DNA of 64,000 nt from Paragorgia papillata (taxonomy: Eukaryota; Cnidaria; Anthozoa; Scleralcyonacea; Coralliidae): assembly GCA_035771165.1 (NCBI GenBank), contig JAWNZC010000419.1, positions 2,621,001-2,685,000 on the forward strand, read 5' to 3'. The first letter of the stretch is position 1. Every line of letters begins with the position of its first letter. A model generated the notes under the pieces. The model saw nothing but the letters and a program-made list of their open reading frames with translations. It did no database searches and was not told the origin of the DNA. A program made the translations under genes and the position numbers. Below are positions 22,901 to 64,000 of the stretch, piece after piece.

Positions 22901-24250
22901 GAACTTATTCAATTGCATTGAGGAATTACTTCCTTTAGTGTGGAAACTGTGACAGCAGTTTGTGTATTCTGTGGACCGTATGTAAACTGGAGTTATTGAT
23001 CTAAATCAATGATAACTCAACATACATTTAGAATGGACTCTGGTTTGTGGTAAGCCCTCTCTAAACGCGTGTCTAGACTATGCGATTTGATTCCTTATAT
23101 ATACGATTGTCACATTGACGTATCTAATTTTGGTTAATAAGAACCTTTCCTGTTTGTGATTCGTAGTCGTCAGTGTAGCAAAACGGACTTTTGTAGTCTG
23201 GTGAGTCGATGAGATCGGTCAGGTTGACATGGGGGATTCTCAGTGTGTCGATTGGTGTTAAGCCGCTGATATATGTATTAATATGTAGTATAGTCACAAC
23301 CTCGTATAGGTTTCTATATCAGCAACAGTCCCGTACCCTTTAGTCTTTTTTTTAAAGTTGTTAGTCAACAAATGGTAAGATAAGAAACAGTTATAGACTT
23401 AACAGATATGGAAAGGGGACGGTGTTCGTTTTCCTGTAAAAAACTGTAATCAGCCAAGTGCACCCTCCAAATTTACTCCTAAGTTTATCTATAAACTGTC
23501 GTAAGGTTTTAATATTAGCCTGGTGTGATTCCATGTTTTACATACAAAGTATACAAGATATACAAACACTCCTACCTTTGTGAGACAAACAGTTATCTTC
23601 AAGGGATTCACGTCAAGACAGGTCGCTTGAAATTGCAGCACCGGTGTTCTTCAAGGCAGGAACAATAATGACGGTAAATGACCTAGCGTGTTCGACTCAT
23701 CACAAAATTAGTCTGATTCAGTTTCGACCCCTCCTCAAAACGCCCCGATTCAGTGCCACGTCACGTCGAGGGACGGCATTTGATGCGTCTCTTTTGTTTT
23801 CATTAGTCAAGATAAATTTCTTATTTGATTGATTGAAGCTTGTTTATCTGCAATCGACCCAAACTAAAACGTGATTCTGAAAACCCAGAAAGGTGTTTTG
23901 ATACTGAATGTATAGCGCTCGATGTAGAACCAAGATCGTTGTCTGGGCGTGCTGTGTCGGAGGCATTTTGATAATATGATCGATTGCTTTGTCGTGGCGT
24001 GCATTGAAATAACACTTTTCCAGAGGTGTGTTTTAGAAACACTTCCAGAACTCCCCCCTAGCTGTTATGTGTGTTGATTTTTAAACAACTATACATGTCG
24101 GTTGTAATTGGCCAGCGAGGTTATCGCAGAGCGTGTAGCGGTTACCCAAATTTTAATAAATGACTTGAATAAACAAGACACGTCTGCTTTTCGTATGCAA
24201 ATGCTACTTCTTAGGAAGGAAATGTGACTATGAATTTGGAACCTTAGCCC
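19929..24250. other. Long unique stretch, no gene identified
   Basis: Several open frames of 60-98 codons on both strands have no recognisable motif. A small perfect-type hairpin (GAGTTATTGAT / ATCAATGATAACTC) lies at about 22990-23018. I see no transposons. The low repeat content compared with the rest of the window suggests functional, possibly cis-regulatory, sequence, but that is inference. Confidence 0.3.
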
Positions 24251-24254
24251 TCCA

Positions 24255-25235
24255 TCCGAAACTCGATCAGTAGCTCAATGGTTAGAGCATCTCACTGGTC
24301 ATCAGAAGGTTACAGGATGTTCACATTTGTAACCTTAGCTCTCCATCCGAGTCTCAGTAGCTCAATGATTAGAACATCTCACTGGTCATCAGAAGGTTAC
24401 AGGTTGTACACATTTGTAACCTTAGCTCTTCATCTGAGTCTTAGTAGCTCAATGGTTAGAACATCTCACTGGTCATCAGAAGTTTACAGGTTGTACACAT
24501 TTGTAACCTTAGCTCTTCATCTGAGTCTCAGTAGCTTAATGGTTAGAACATCTCATTGGTCATCAAAAGGTTACGAGTTGTACAGATTTGAAATGTTAGC
24601 TCTCCATCTGAGTCTTAGTAGCTCAATGGTTAGAACATCTCACTGGTCATCACAAGGTTACGGATTGTACAGTAATCTTAGCTTTCCATCCGAGTCTTAG
24701 TAGCTCAATGGTTAGTAGAGCATCTCACTGGTCATCAGAAGGTTAGAAATTGTACACATTTGTAACCTTAGCTCTTCATCTGAATCTCAGTAGCTCAATG
24801 GTTAGAACATCTCACTGGTCATCAGAAGGTTATAAATTGTACACATTTGTACCTTAGCTCTTCATCTGAGTCTCAGTAGCTCAATGGTTAGAACTTAGAA
24901 CATCTCACTGGTCATCAGAAAGTTACGGATTGTACAGTAATCTTAGCTTTCCATCCGAGTCTCAGTAACTCAATGGTTAGTAGAGCATCTCACGGGTCAT
25001 CAGAACGTTACAGGTTGTACACATTTGTAATTACCCTAGCTCTTCATCTGAGTCTCAGTAGCTCAATGGCTAGAGCATCTCACTGGTCATCAGAAGGTTA
25101 CGGATTGTACAGTAATCTTAGCTTTCCATCCGAGTCTTAGTAGCTCAATGGTTAGAACATCTCACTGGTCATCAGAAGGTTACAGGTTGTACACATTTGT
25201 AACCCTAGCTCTCCATCTGAGTCTCAGTAAAGACC
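24255..25235 (+). repeat. Tandem array of an ~87-bp tRNA-like repeat, ~11-12 copies
   Basis: Units read GTAGCTCAATGGTTAGAGC, ATCTCACTGGTCATCAGAAG, then GTTACAGGTTGTACACATTT and CTTAGCTCTCCATCTGAGTC. The first part is a tRNA D-arm with an A box, and the middle is an anticodon-arm-like segment. Where the T-arm should be (GGTTCGAACC) most copies have the decayed GGTTGTACA. The frame open through four units is a by-product of the period being divisible by three. Confidence 0.85.
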
Positions 25236-25369
25236 TTTCTCTCGGTTATTCGTTCTTATAAAGATCTTCAAATCAACTCATTGTTCAGCATCTTAATTAA
25301 CTCTTCGACCAGATTCATAAGCAAACGGTACCATTTAAGAAGTACAGATGATTATGAATTAGCAACCTT

Positions 25370-25490
25370 AACCATCCATCCGAGCCTTAGTACTGTAGCT
25401 GAATAATTAGAGTGTCTAACCGGCCATTAGAAGGTTGCACGTTCGATCCTTGTCTGGGGCTCAGAAACATTTGTCTGTTAGGTTCTTCAA
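25370..25490 (+). mobile_element. tRNA-derived SINE copy (parent type of the 87-bp array)
   Basis: Here the head keeps a full B box: GTTGCACGTTCGATCCTTG, then TCTGGGGCTCAGAAACATTT. The A-box side (TAGCTGAATAATTAGAG) is similar to the array units. A related copy with GGTTCGAACCC is at 48405-48485. Confidence 0.65.
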
Positions 25491-26735
25491 CTCAATGTTT
25501 ACTTGCATCGTACTTAACTATACACTTTAACTATACATCTCATATGCAAACACCACCAGATCTCATACGCAAACACCACCACTTATACAAGAAGCACATA
25601 TAGATATGAATTTGCAGGCAACCTAGTAGCTCTCAAATCTCAATAGCTCAATGGTCGACAAAAGAATCGAGGTCCAGAATTCCCACAAACTGTCTGGGTT
25701 TTCATTTTTTGAGTATTTGAGCATAACGAACATCTAACAAATGTAAAGAGAGCATTCTCATTATTTTTTCTTGTTCTTATAAGTTCTTCAACTCAATGGT
25801 CCAGACTTTAATTACATTTTATATGCAAACGCTAGATACCGTTTATAGGAATGACATGACTATGAATTTGCAAACCTGCATGGCTCTCCATCCAAGTCTC
25901 AGTAGCTCAATGGTCATTAGAAGGTTCGGCGGGTTGATTGCGGATTCCTGCATTCCTGTCTGGGGTTCAGGAATATTTTTGAGTCTTTGACCTTGACGAG
26001 CGCCTATTAAATATCCGTTATCAAGAGCATTCCACGATTACCGTCGTTTTTGAAAATTAACTCAACAATCAGCATCTTATTTAATATTAATCTTAGTCTG
26101 GTCTCAGTTGGGAACCTTGGAGGATATTTCTCAATTACTTCTCGTTCTTGTAATTTCTTCAACTCAATGTCCAGCATATATTTGAAAGTTTGCATGGCGA
26201 TAATAGTAGTATTGTAAAAATGAACGGGAAAATAAGTTTGAGGTTGCTGTGTAATGTTAGAATCAAACTTGTTTGAAAACGCACCAAAATCAGCTTGGGG
26301 TAGTTGTTTTGTGTTTGAATTGGAATTCTTTGAGAATACATCAAATTCAGTTTGAGCTTGTTGTGTGGTATATGAGAACTAGAATGTTGTGAAAATGAAC
26401 GAAGATTAGATTCGGGCTGCTGTTATATTGCTGATCTGATGAGTCAACAGGCCGAAAGCTTAGCAAATACATTTTAAACGTTGTGTTTCCACAAATCTTA
26501 TCTCATATTTAATTACTTTTTACATGGAAACGCTATACCGCTTAGGAAGAATCATATGACTATGAATATCAATTTGCAACCTTGCATGGCTCTCCATATA
26601 AGAGTCTCAGTAGCTCAACGGATCATTAGAAGGTTCCAGCTTGATTCAGGATTTCTGTTTGGGGTTCAAAAACATTTTTTGAGTATTTTATGCCGAGCTT
26701 GACTTACGTCAACCAAAGATCAATTACAGAGCTTT
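25491..26735. repeat. Decayed SINE copies
   Basis: Fragments with AGTAGCTCAATGGTC, CATTAGAAGGTTC and CTGGGGTTCAGGAA recur near 25640, 25900 and 26610. CTTCAACTCAATG motifs link them to the 91-bp satellite at 29475. No gene is supported. Confidence 0.45.
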
Positions 26736-26739
26736 TCAA

Positions 26740-26925
26740 GATTAGTGAAATAAAAGTAGCGTGCTGCGTAGGCAGTGTAGAACCAACAATCGAAATCAGT
26801 ATAGTAAGGTTAGATATACTGCCGAAACAGAGAACGTAAGAGTCTAACATTTCGAGCGAAGGCCCTTTGTCAGAGAGAAACGTGTCTTCGCTCGAAACGT
26901 TAGACTCCTACGTTCTCTGTTTTTT
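26740..26925. repeat. Family B fold-back repeat
   Basis: AAAAGTAGCGTGCTGCGTAG opens the element. AACATTTCGAGCGAAGGCCC is mirrored by CTTCGCTCGAAACGTTAGAC, forming a hairpin. Related copies are at 27555-27830 and 40130-40365. Confidence 0.7.
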
Positions 26926-26933
26926 AAACTTGA

Positions 26934-27392
26934 AGTGTTTATAAACCCAAATATGATATTACTGCATATGGATACTATTTAATGTGTATAGTTGAATGCC
27001 AAAATATTATTTGATTTGAACTTTTATTTGTTGTTATATTGAGGTTTGTATTTCCAAAATGGTAATGAGGATTAAGTCTATGTAGGCATAATTTGCATAC
27101 GCAGTGTTCTATTACAGCAGAAATATTACCCAATTCACATGTTATTGGAATACTTGAATAGCATATTCTGTATTTTATTATTTTTCTCATTAAAATCTTC
27201 AAGCGGTTTATCATAAGAAAAGAGGAAAAACACACACAAATGCCTACATTGACGTCATCCTCATTTTTGGAAATATACAAACCTCAATATAACAACAAAT
27301 AAAAGTTCAAGTCAGATAATATTTTGGCATTCAACTTTTCACTTTATATGGAATCCATATCAGTAATATTTTATTGAGTTGATATAGGCACT
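26934..27392. mobile_element. TTAA-type long-TIR MITE, 459 bp
   Basis: The left arm (AGTGTTTATAAACCC... TTGAATGCCAAAATATTAT) and right arm (ATAATATTTTGGCATTCAAC ... TAGGCACT) are inverted. The right flank is TTAA (27393-27396); the left flank is TTGA (26930-26933), apparently one substitution from TTAA. The interior contains TTATTTGTTGTTATATTGAG and its mirror. Confidence 0.75.
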
Positions 27393-27554
27393 TTAAACTT
27401 AACGTTCAGTATCTTATTTAACATTAGTCTCAGTCTGGTCTCGGTTGGATCTTAAAGCCTATATCATGTAATCGAAGCAGGATAGAGCAACTATCGGCCG
27501 TACCACTACGATATACAATACTTTCAATCGCATGATTATCATTTAAATCATTTA

Positions 27555-27832
27555 AATAAAAGTAGTGTGCTGCGTAGGCAGTGTTGAAATACAAATCGAA
27601 ATATAGTAAGGTTTGAGTACTACCGAAAATATTGAACGTAGTTTCTAACGAAATATAGTAAGGTTAGATATACTGCCGAAACAGAGAACGTAGGAATCTA
27701 ACGTTTCGAGCGAAGGCCCTTCGTCAGAGAGAAACGTGGGATTCATACGTTCTCTGTTTCGGCAGTATATCTAACCTTACTATATTTCGATTGTTGTTTC
27801 TACACTGCCTACACAGCACGCTACTTTTCTTT
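27555..27832. repeat. Family B fold-back repeat, ~275 bp
   Basis: The left arm has GTAGTGTGCTGCGTAGGCAG and GGTTAGATATACTGCCGAAA. The right arm mirrors it (TTTCGGCAGTATATCTAACC, CTGCCTACACAGCACGCTAC). The centre reads CGAAGGCCCTTCGTCAGAG. Confidence 0.75.
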
Positions 27833-27889
27833 CACTATTTGGGTAGTTTCTAACGTGCGCGTTTACACAGGTGATTTTTGCTGCAATTT

Positions 27890-28655
27890 TTCTCATCCTA
27901 ACACATGGGATATTGAACCACATATTTTGTACAAATGGTTCAATACATTCGTAAGGGAATTCATTCGATCACATGTGTCAGAAAGAGCGGATAATTCCCA
28001 GCAAAATTTAGATCGCCTGTGTAAACAGGGGAGCACGGGTGGCGTCTGCTGTTAGTGCGCTGCCTCTCACCAAAAGTTAAGCCCGGTTAGACGGGGTTAG
28101 TACTTAATTGGATGCCATTGTCGAGCTGGAAACTAATGTGAGTGGAGTTGTAGTTGATCTCTCCTGTGCTTCGAGGGTTTTTCGCCGGGTTCTCCGGTTT
28201 TCCTCCCTCCGCAAAACCAACACTTACATCATGGTAGTCATGTTCAATTGGGGCACCATGTTCAATTGGCGCTCTGTTTGACCACCAGTTGCTATAGGCA
28301 ATAAAGTTAATAAATCTAAAAAATCTAAATCTAAACGAGCCTTCAAAATTGGATAATTGAAAACCAAGCTTCCGACGACACGTGGGGATGTTAAGTTTAT
28401 CATATTTGACCATCTCAATGCTATGCTGTCTTGAGAAGCGCAAAAGTGAAAAGAACCACATATTTTGTACAAATGGGTTCAATACATTCGTAAGGGAATT
28501 CATTCGATCACATGTGTCAGAAAGAGAGAATTCCCAGCAAAACTTAGATCTCCTGTGTAAACGAGCCTTCAAAATTGGATAATTGAAAACCAAGCTTCCG
28601 ACGACACGTGGGGATGTTAAGTTTATCATATTTGACCATCTCAATGCTATTTTGT
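27890..28655. repeat. Local duplication carrying a SINE in one copy
   Basis: A segment running from GAACCACATATTTTGTACAA through CATTCGATCACATGTGTCAG to TTTGACCATCTCAATGCTAT is present twice (about 27915-28435, and 28455-28651). The first copy is opened by the composite SINE at 28026-28328; the second has an intact junction (GTGTAAACGAGCCTTC), showing the empty site. Confidence 0.7.
28026..28328 (+). mobile_element. Composite tRNA-like / 5S-like SINE
   Basis: The head reads GGGGAGCACGGGTGGCG ... CTCTCACCAAAAG (tRNA A-box-like). It continues into GTTAAGCCCGGTTAGACGGG and GTTAGTACTTAATTGGATG, which resembles the 3' half of 5S rRNA. The body includes TTTTTCGCCGGGTTCTCCGG. Other copies are at 59521-60030 and, as tail only, at about 35500-35730. 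Confidence 0.65.
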
Positions 28656-28745
28656 TTTTTATTTAAACATACTTGGAATGCATTTGCCCCAAGAGCTAAT
28701 AAGCTCATCCAGGGGACTTACACACATTTACAATAAACCGAGTAA
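28656..28745 (-). mobile_element. 3' end of a truncated LINE (minus strand)
   Basis: On the minus strand the sequence reads TTAGCTCTTGGGGCAAATGC, then AAGTATGTTTAAATAAA, a hairpin-plus-AATAAA LINE 3' end. No reverse-transcriptase reading is visible, so the copy is very short. Confidence 0.45.
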
Positions 28746-29084
28746 TGGTGTAAAACTAAAATATTAAAATAAAACAAACTATTAAAAATAGATATTCAGG
28801 AAGCATAGCTGGATCATACACTGAAAACTGCAAAACATCCATGCAGATTGTTTGATGTATTGTTGCACATGAAAGAAGAGGTTATTATTTAGATTCAAGG
28901 ACAGTTTTTCAGAACCAAACAAAAAAATATCTTTACTTTGACAGAATCAGATATATGATGCCAGCTATCTCCAAAGATTTCACTACAGCAACTGAATTAA
29001 GCGTTGAGTTGAATTAAGGAGGCTCTAAGAGCTATGCTATATGCTCAATGCTATGCTGTCTTGAGAAGCGCAAACGTGAAGAGT

Positions 29085-29222
29085 GTAGGGTGCTGCGTAG
29101 GCAATGTTTTCGATAGAGAGCAAAGTGAAAATGTCGAGCGGAGCCTTTCATCAGAGTAAACTTTGGCTCGAAACGTCAGTATTTCGTTATTAAAATTTAT
29201 AATCTCGACAGTTTATTATCTT
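29085..29222. repeat. Family A repeat fragment
   Basis: It contains GGGTGCTGCGTAGGCAATG and CTCGAAACGTCAGTATTTCG with a short internal inversion. Confidence 0.65.
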
Positions 29223-29474
29223 TCTACATTGCTTTGTCTTGTCTCTTGAGGAGTGCTGCTGCAATATCCCACTCGAGCACCTGGACACTTAAGCGGCAGA
29301 CAAGAACACCTGGTGAAGTACTTGTAAGGCTGGATTGTGGCACTTCAAGGATGTTTTCAATATTGCCGCCAAGATGCGACGCACCCGACCTGCAGACATG
29401 AAGTCTTCTTTTGCTCGCCCACCACCTGTTGACGCTGACTGCAGCTCTACGGCATACGCGGGAATGTATTGTGA
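29223..29474. other. GC-rich segment of unknown origin
   Basis: This ~250-bp stretch is clearly more GC-rich than its neighbours and open on the minus strand (89 codons, 29493-29224). I recognise no protein. It may be a captured exon or pseudogene fragment. Confidence 0.25.
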
Positions 29475-30192
29475 TAGCAGTCTTATTTAACATTGGTCTT
29501 AGTCATATCTTTGGTTGGATCTTTAAAGAGCTTTCTCTTGATTACAAGTTCTTCAACTCAATGTAATATCAGTCTTATTTAACATTGGTCTTAGTCATGT
29601 CTTGATTGGATCTTTAAAGAGCTTTCTCTTGATTACAAGTTCTTCAACTCAATGTAATAGCAGTCTTATTTAACATTGGTCTTAGTCATGTCTTGGTTGG
29701 ATCTTTAGAGACCTTTCTCTTGATTACAAGTTCTTCAACTCAATGTAATAGCAGTTATTTAACATTGGTCTTAGTCATGTCTTGGTTGGATCTTTAGAAA
29801 GCCTTCTCTTGATTGCAAGTTCTTCAACTCAATGTAATAGCAGTCTTATTTAACATTGGTCTTAGTCATGTCTTGGTTGGATCTTTAAAGAGCTTTCGCT
29901 TGATTGAAAGTTCTTCAACTCAATGTTCAGCATCTTATTTAACATTGGTCTTAGTCATGTCTTGGCTGGATCTTTAGACAGCTTTCTCTTGATTGCAAGT
30001 TCTTCAACTCAATGTAATAGCAGTTTTAATTAACAATGGTCTTAGTCATGTCTTGGTTGGATCTTTAAAGAGCTTTCTCTTGATTGCAAGTTCTTCAACT
30101 CAATGTAATAGCAGTCTTATTTAACATTGGTCTTAGTCACGTCTTGGTTGGATCTTTATAGAGCTTTCTTTTGATTGCAAGTTCTTCAACGC
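29475..30192. repeat. Satellite, ~91-bp unit, ~8 copies
   Basis: Units read AGCAGTCTTATTTAACATTG, GTCTTAGTCATGTCTTGGTT, GGATCTTTAAAGAGCTTTCT, then CTTGATTGCAAGTTCTTCAA. The copies are highly similar, so the array is fairly young. Confidence 0.9.
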
Positions 30193-30234
30193 TATTCAGC
30201 AGATGTCAAACAACTGTCAAAAAGGGGCACGCGG

Positions 30235-30372
30235 TGCGGTCAACTGGAAATAGCAGTAATAAATTCCTTATTAACCTTGTTTGCTCGGTCTGTACGGGAA
30301 AGTATTTGCCCTCGGTTTTATCGCACAAACCTCGCTCCTTCATCGCTCGGTCTATATTTCAGACAAGGTAAT
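30235..30372. repeat. Dispersed CTCGGTCTGTACGGGAAA repeat
   Basis: TTAACCTTGTTTGCTCGGTC and TGTACGGGAAAGTAT resemble the ends of the 485-bp element at 49992-50476 and the copies at 40760-40925 and 62700-62760. Confidence 0.5.
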
Positions 30373-30670
30373 GTTGTTTGAACTTAATGAAAACCGAGAT
30401 CAGATCTTGAACTCATGAAAGTGAAGTTTGAAGACCCCAAAACCAGAGGCTTATATATCCCAGTCCCTTCCTTATATTACTAATTTTTACTACTTAATAA
30501 TAAAAAATTTACTAATTTTGAAACAAGTGTTGTTTTTTGAGTAGTTTATATGACATTCTCTGACCTTTCTGTAAAATCTTCCCTCAATATACAGAAGATG
30601 GCATTTCAGAGACTCTAGATTTCTGAATTTCCTGGTAGAACATCTGGAGATTTTTTGCACTTTCAGTAAT
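30373..30670. other. Intergenic with hAT-family interior fragment
   Basis: The sequence around 30590-30665 (TTTCAGAGACTCTAGATTTC) is the inverted counterpart of 1290-1345 inside the hAT-like element. No gene. Confidence 0.4.
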
Positions 30671-30671
30671 G

Positions 30672-30826
30672 TACCCCCCCCCCCCCCCCCCCCCCCTTTC
30701 CCCCAATAATAATCACATTTCTGGCTACAGTACAACTCTAGAAAACATATCAATGTTTAACAGTGGCAGGTCCAGTTTTTTAAAAATGGGGGTGGGGTGG
30801 GGGGTGGGGGGGGGGGGGGGGGGGAG
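30672..30826. repeat. Poly-C tract and poly-G tract in mirror arrangement
   Basis: A C run of more than 30 bases (30674-30707) and a G-rich tract (about 30787-30824) lie about 80 bp apart. They are complementary and can pair as a hairpin or form G-quadruplex/i-motif structures. AACAGTGGCAGGTCCAG beside the G tract resembles a hAT end. Confidence 0.8.
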
Positions 30827-31409
30827 GAGTTGGCAAACAATTTAAGAAGTTTAGCAGGTTAAAAAATATTTGATTTTCTAAGGCTCTGAAACGTTATTTT
30901 CTACATTTTGAATGCAGTTTTAGAAGAAAACACATGCTTTCAAAATAACAAAGAATTGAAGACATTTGAAATACAAATATTTTTTGTTCAAATATTTTCT
31001 CAAAGCGGAAGTTGCACCCCCGGTTTAAACAATAATACCAGATGCTGTTTGAAATAAATATAAACAGACAACGTAAATTACTTTATCTAAATTCCAAATC
31101 CACCCGAACCATAGATTTAACCTTTTAAAGCAGTTATCCACTTCTCTCATATCCGAATTTTTTGTTCGAAGTTTATATTTAGTTAAAACACATTTAAAAG
31201 CGGAATTTTTTATAAATAAAATATTCCTTACCTTTATTCTACTTTCTCTTGGGTTTTTTTGCGAAGACAACAGTCTTTGAGGTTGTGAATAAGGTGTTTC
31301 TTTTTTCGTTTTTTGCTTTTAGAGTTTTGAACTTTCGACGCCATTTTGAAAACCAAGTGGAAACTGGAAACCAGAAGAAAAGAACCACGTGATCAAAACA
31401 CGTCACGTG
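30827..31409. other. Intergenic, no gene
   Basis: AT-rich sequence. A CACGTG-containing patch (ACGTGATCAAAACACGTCAC) lies just before the microsatellite. No supported gene. Confidence 0.3.
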
Positions 31410-32342
<933 letters not shown>

Positions 32343-32708
32343 TTTATCTAACCGTTATCTTTCTCAACTAACTTGCTGCTTCGTTCACAGCACTGCCTTC
32401 GAGACCCCGACCCCGAGGTGTGGGGATGTTTACCTGCTCGGGGAAACCTCCCCGGAGAATGAGCCCTAGTTGCGAAATCCAAGAAGTTAAGAACTTTGCT
32501 TTCAAATCCCTTCAGGCTTCACTTTTATTTTTCTCCAAGAAAGTCGGAATAAAAGCGCGATCTATACACCAAGGAGAGGTCTGCATTTGCAGTCGGTGTC
32601 AGACGAACTATATCTGACTTCCAACATCGCTAAAATATGAATGGAATTGTTTTATATCGGCTGAAAATCTGAACAGACATTTACTATTTCTCGCCAAGAT
32701 CACCAAAG
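32343..32708 (+). promoter_or_regulatory. Probable ACC 5' UTR / promoter region
   Basis: This unique, moderately GC-rich stretch lies between the microsatellite and the first ACC start codon. The frame of that ATG is closed by TGA at 32670. No clear TATA box is seen, and the transcription start cannot be fixed from sequence. Confidence 0.35.
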
Positions 32709-63341
<30,633 letters not shown>

Positions 63342-63686
63342 GTGAGAGAAATCCAGCCATACCTATCCTTTAGCTTTTAACATTAAGTTATTATAACCAT
63401 CAATTTTGGTCTACACTAAAGCCATGTTTATACGGCCAAAATTGAAGCGGGATCTGAGCCACATCTGACTTTAAGCGGGCTTAAAATGTCCGTGTAAACA
63501 GATCGGCGTAAATTAATCGCGATTAGTTTGCACCACCTCAAGGAGGTGGATTAAACTGAGCACGATCAGTTAATCGCGCTTAACTTGGCCGTGTAAACGC
63601 ACGGGATTGAAAAACACTTGCTATTAATACGTTGTTATTAATGCGATAAAATGCATTTTTTTGCCCTGCTGTAGAAGCTTCCATCT
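63342..63686. other. ACC intron 31 with a small inverted repeat
   Basis: ACTTTAAGCGGGCTTAAAAT and TCCGTGTAAACAGATCGGCG are loosely mirrored by TTAATCGCGCTTAACTTGGC, CGTGTAAACGC around 63440-63605. Probably a MITE; ends not resolved. Confidence 0.4.
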
Positions 63687-63824
63687 CGCTATTCTTTGTT
63701 TGTTTGTTTGTTTGTTTGTTTGTTTGTTTGTTTGTTTGTTTGTTTGTTTGTTTGTTTGTTTGTTTGTTTGTTTGTTTGTTTGTTTGTTTGTTTGTTTGTT
63801 TGTTTGTTTGTTTGTTTGTTTGTT
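63687..63824 (+). repeat. (TTTG)n array, ACC intron 31
   Basis: About 135 bp of pure TTTG units. Frames across it (FVCL or TNKQ repeats) are artefacts. Confidence 0.98.
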
Positions 63825-64000
63825 TTGCTATTACTCTTTCTCGTGTACCGATGTATTCCGTAGTTCCGTTCCGTTGTTCTTTGACGCACGTTACCAATAC
63901 GAAGCTTCCAAAACAAAAACTATAGCTCGTCCGCCATGTTGAATAATGGTGTACGTGTTTTAGTAAGGGATTATTCTATAAGCTTAAATGACCGTGTAAA

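Noticed and set aside
24278..24700. 140-codon ORF with internal repeats
   Set aside because: The 87-bp tRNA-like unit has a length divisible by three and no stop in this frame, so the repeat peptide is incidental.
28087..28644. 185-codon minus-strand ORF with a duplicated peptide
   Set aside because: It runs through the duplicated segment and the SINE; no known domain, and the peptide duplication only mirrors the DNA duplication.

Overview
The window is nuclear DNA from an animal, probably an early-branching marine invertebrate. An anthozoan-type cnidarian is my best guess (moderate confidence, inferred from overall repeat and gene style, not from a search). It is AT-rich, with split genes, GT-AG introns and a very heavy load of short non-autonomous transposons, tRNA-derived repeats and microsatellites. 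I see nothing prokaryotic.

Two genes are well supported. (1) Minus strand, 3349-4884: a secreted, extremely cysteine-rich 511-residue protein in one coding exon (86 Cys), made of three related modules, with a signal peptide and a possible GPI-type tail. (2) Plus strand, about 32.7 kb to beyond the right edge: the first ~1009 codons of a eukaryotic acetyl-CoA carboxylase (ACC). I placed 31 coding exons by homology, splice sites and codon phase. They cover the short N-terminus, the complete biotin carboxylase domain, the BT linker, the biotin carrier domain (MKM, Lys about 712) and the start of the central domain. The carboxyltransferase domain must lie to the right. Exon phases agree across every junction except exon 28, which lacks one base in a T run (58927-58932). 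A second possible first coding exon lies at 37033-37125.

Layout: 1-2.7 kb is a nest of transposons, including a 5'-truncated LINE reverse-transcriptase remnant cut by two MITEs. 3.2-4.9 kb holds the Cys-rich gene. 5.0-5.9 kb is a tRNA-like tandem array. 6-17 kb holds copies of a dispersed repeat (family A) and several MITEs. 17-24.2 kb is mostly single-copy DNA with one weak candidate exon. 24.2-30.2 kb holds a second tRNA-like array, SINEs, a TTAA MITE and a 91-bp satellite. 31.4-32.3 kb is a compound tetranucleotide microsatellite just upstream of ACC exon 1. 32.8-42.6 kb is ACC intron 1, packed with MITEs, SINEs and a 1.7-kb terminal-inverted-repeat element. 42.6-64 kb holds the remaining ACC exons, separated by introns full of (TTCC)n, (TTAC)n, (TTTG)n, (CCAA)n, (CCA)n and (GGT)n arrays.

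The most notable observations concern how repeats and the gene interact. ACC exon 26 is flanked by long complementary CCA and TGG arrays. A (TTAC)n array beside an acceptor repeats a branch-point consensus about 30 times. Many MITE insertions have readable target-site duplications, including an unusual CTNAG 5-bp class with a naturally empty homologous site.
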